This document shows, one piece after another, positions 63,762-64,000 of a DNA stretch of 64,000 nucleotides. Made by a program: the position numbers and the translations under genes. Source of the stretch: Nitzschia sp. DOCU1 (lineage: Eukaryota > Bacillariophyta > Bacillariophyceae > Bacillariales > Bacillariaceae). The notes beneath the pieces were generated by a model that was given only the letters and a program-made list of their open reading frames with translations, ran no database searches and was not told where the DNA came from. The stretch spans positions 1,364,001-1,428,000 of the forward strand of contig OX595988.1 of the NCBI GenBank assembly GCA_951394045.1. The letters are read 5' to 3'. The stretch's first letter is position 1. Each line of letters opens with the position of its first letter.

Positions 63762-64000
63762 GGTAACTTATCGTAGGCCTGTAGACTTGCAGGTAGTTAT
63801 TCCCCGTCTCTAGACGAAAAGATTTCTGATGGCAGAGATATGGCAATGCACAGTTTGCTTCGACAAACAGTGCCACACCAAATTAATTCGTACCGGGTAA
63901 TCGGAATGAAAAGCTGTCGTTTTTGTGGCGTCCACGGGCTATCGAGTTGTCAACGGGCCGTTGTGACCAAGGTTCGGCACCCTTCGCTCCCCTCTTTTTG
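63762..64000. other. Upstream region of XRN1
   Basis: 239 bp to the window edge, probably the XRN1 promoter. Nothing else can be recognised. Confidence 0.4.

Noticed and set aside
1..64000. CRISPR arrays, bacterial operons, prophage, rRNA or tRNA genes
   Set aside because: No regular repeat-spacer pattern, no RBS-led operons and no recognisable tRNA cloverleaf or rRNA was seen; gene structure is eukaryotic throughout.

Overview
The window is nuclear DNA of a photosynthetic stramenopile, most likely a diatom. Most genes have no intron or one to three short GT-AG introns (59-106 nt, often 81-84). Proteins are of typical eukaryotic types (26S proteasome lid, exocyst, XRN1, Pelota, F-box, sirtuin, DHHC). 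Several algal traits occur together: a fused betaine-lipid synthase, a GT48 1,3-beta-glucan synthase, a bestrophin with a secretory leader followed by a plastid-type cleavage context, and a UGA-containing (selenocysteine) glutathione peroxidase. The species cannot be named from sequence alone. No tRNA, rRNA, CRISPR array, complete transposon or bacterial operon was seen.

Layout. 1-10.3 kb: an unrecognised small membrane ORF, a HINT3-like HIT protein (-), a four-exon 1,3-beta-glucan synthase of about 2,151 residues (-) and a HAD phosphatase (+). 10.9-15.9 kb: a bromodomain-PWWP chromatin protein (+) converging on an Ala/Gln/Glu-rich coiled-coil membrane protein (-). 16-21.6 kb: gene-poor, with a 64-nt direct repeat, a 40-nt hairpin, decayed-looking coding fragments and a pyrimidine-rich tract. 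21.6-34 kb: Pelota (+), dephospho-CoA kinase (-), bestrophin (+), DPH7 (-), ankyrin-PP2C (+), BtaA-BtaB betaine lipid synthase (-). 35-48.3 kb: an Mpo1-like/methyltransferase-like membrane protein (+), exocyst Sec15 (+), DHHC acyltransferase (-), RPN5 (+), F-box protein (-), a class I methyltransferase (-) and the selenoprotein glutathione peroxidase (+). 48.7-52.7 kb: two near-identical tandem genes for an NlpC/P60-like protein of unknown role (-). 53.8-63.8 kb: a sirtuin fused to a ZZ zinc finger (+), OXA1 (+), a type III GGPP synthase with an apparent frameshift (+), and XRN1 with a repeat-bearing C-terminal tail (-).

Functional links. Pelota, DPH7, XRN1 and RPN5 are all translation or RNA/protein turnover factors, but they are scattered and show no cluster logic. 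The betaine lipid synthase and the Mpo1-like protein are head to head and both look like membrane-lipid enzymes, which is the most suggestive pairing. Strongest leads: the in-frame UGA in the peroxidase, the sirtuin-ZZ fusion, the tandem NlpC/P60-like pair, the Mpo1-like fusion beside the betaine-lipid gene, the XRN1 tail repeats, the plastid bestrophin with a long acidic tail, and the frameshift in the GGPP synthase. Exon boundaries were assigned by eye from GT-AG sites, frame continuity and family alignments from memory; none was checked against transcripts.
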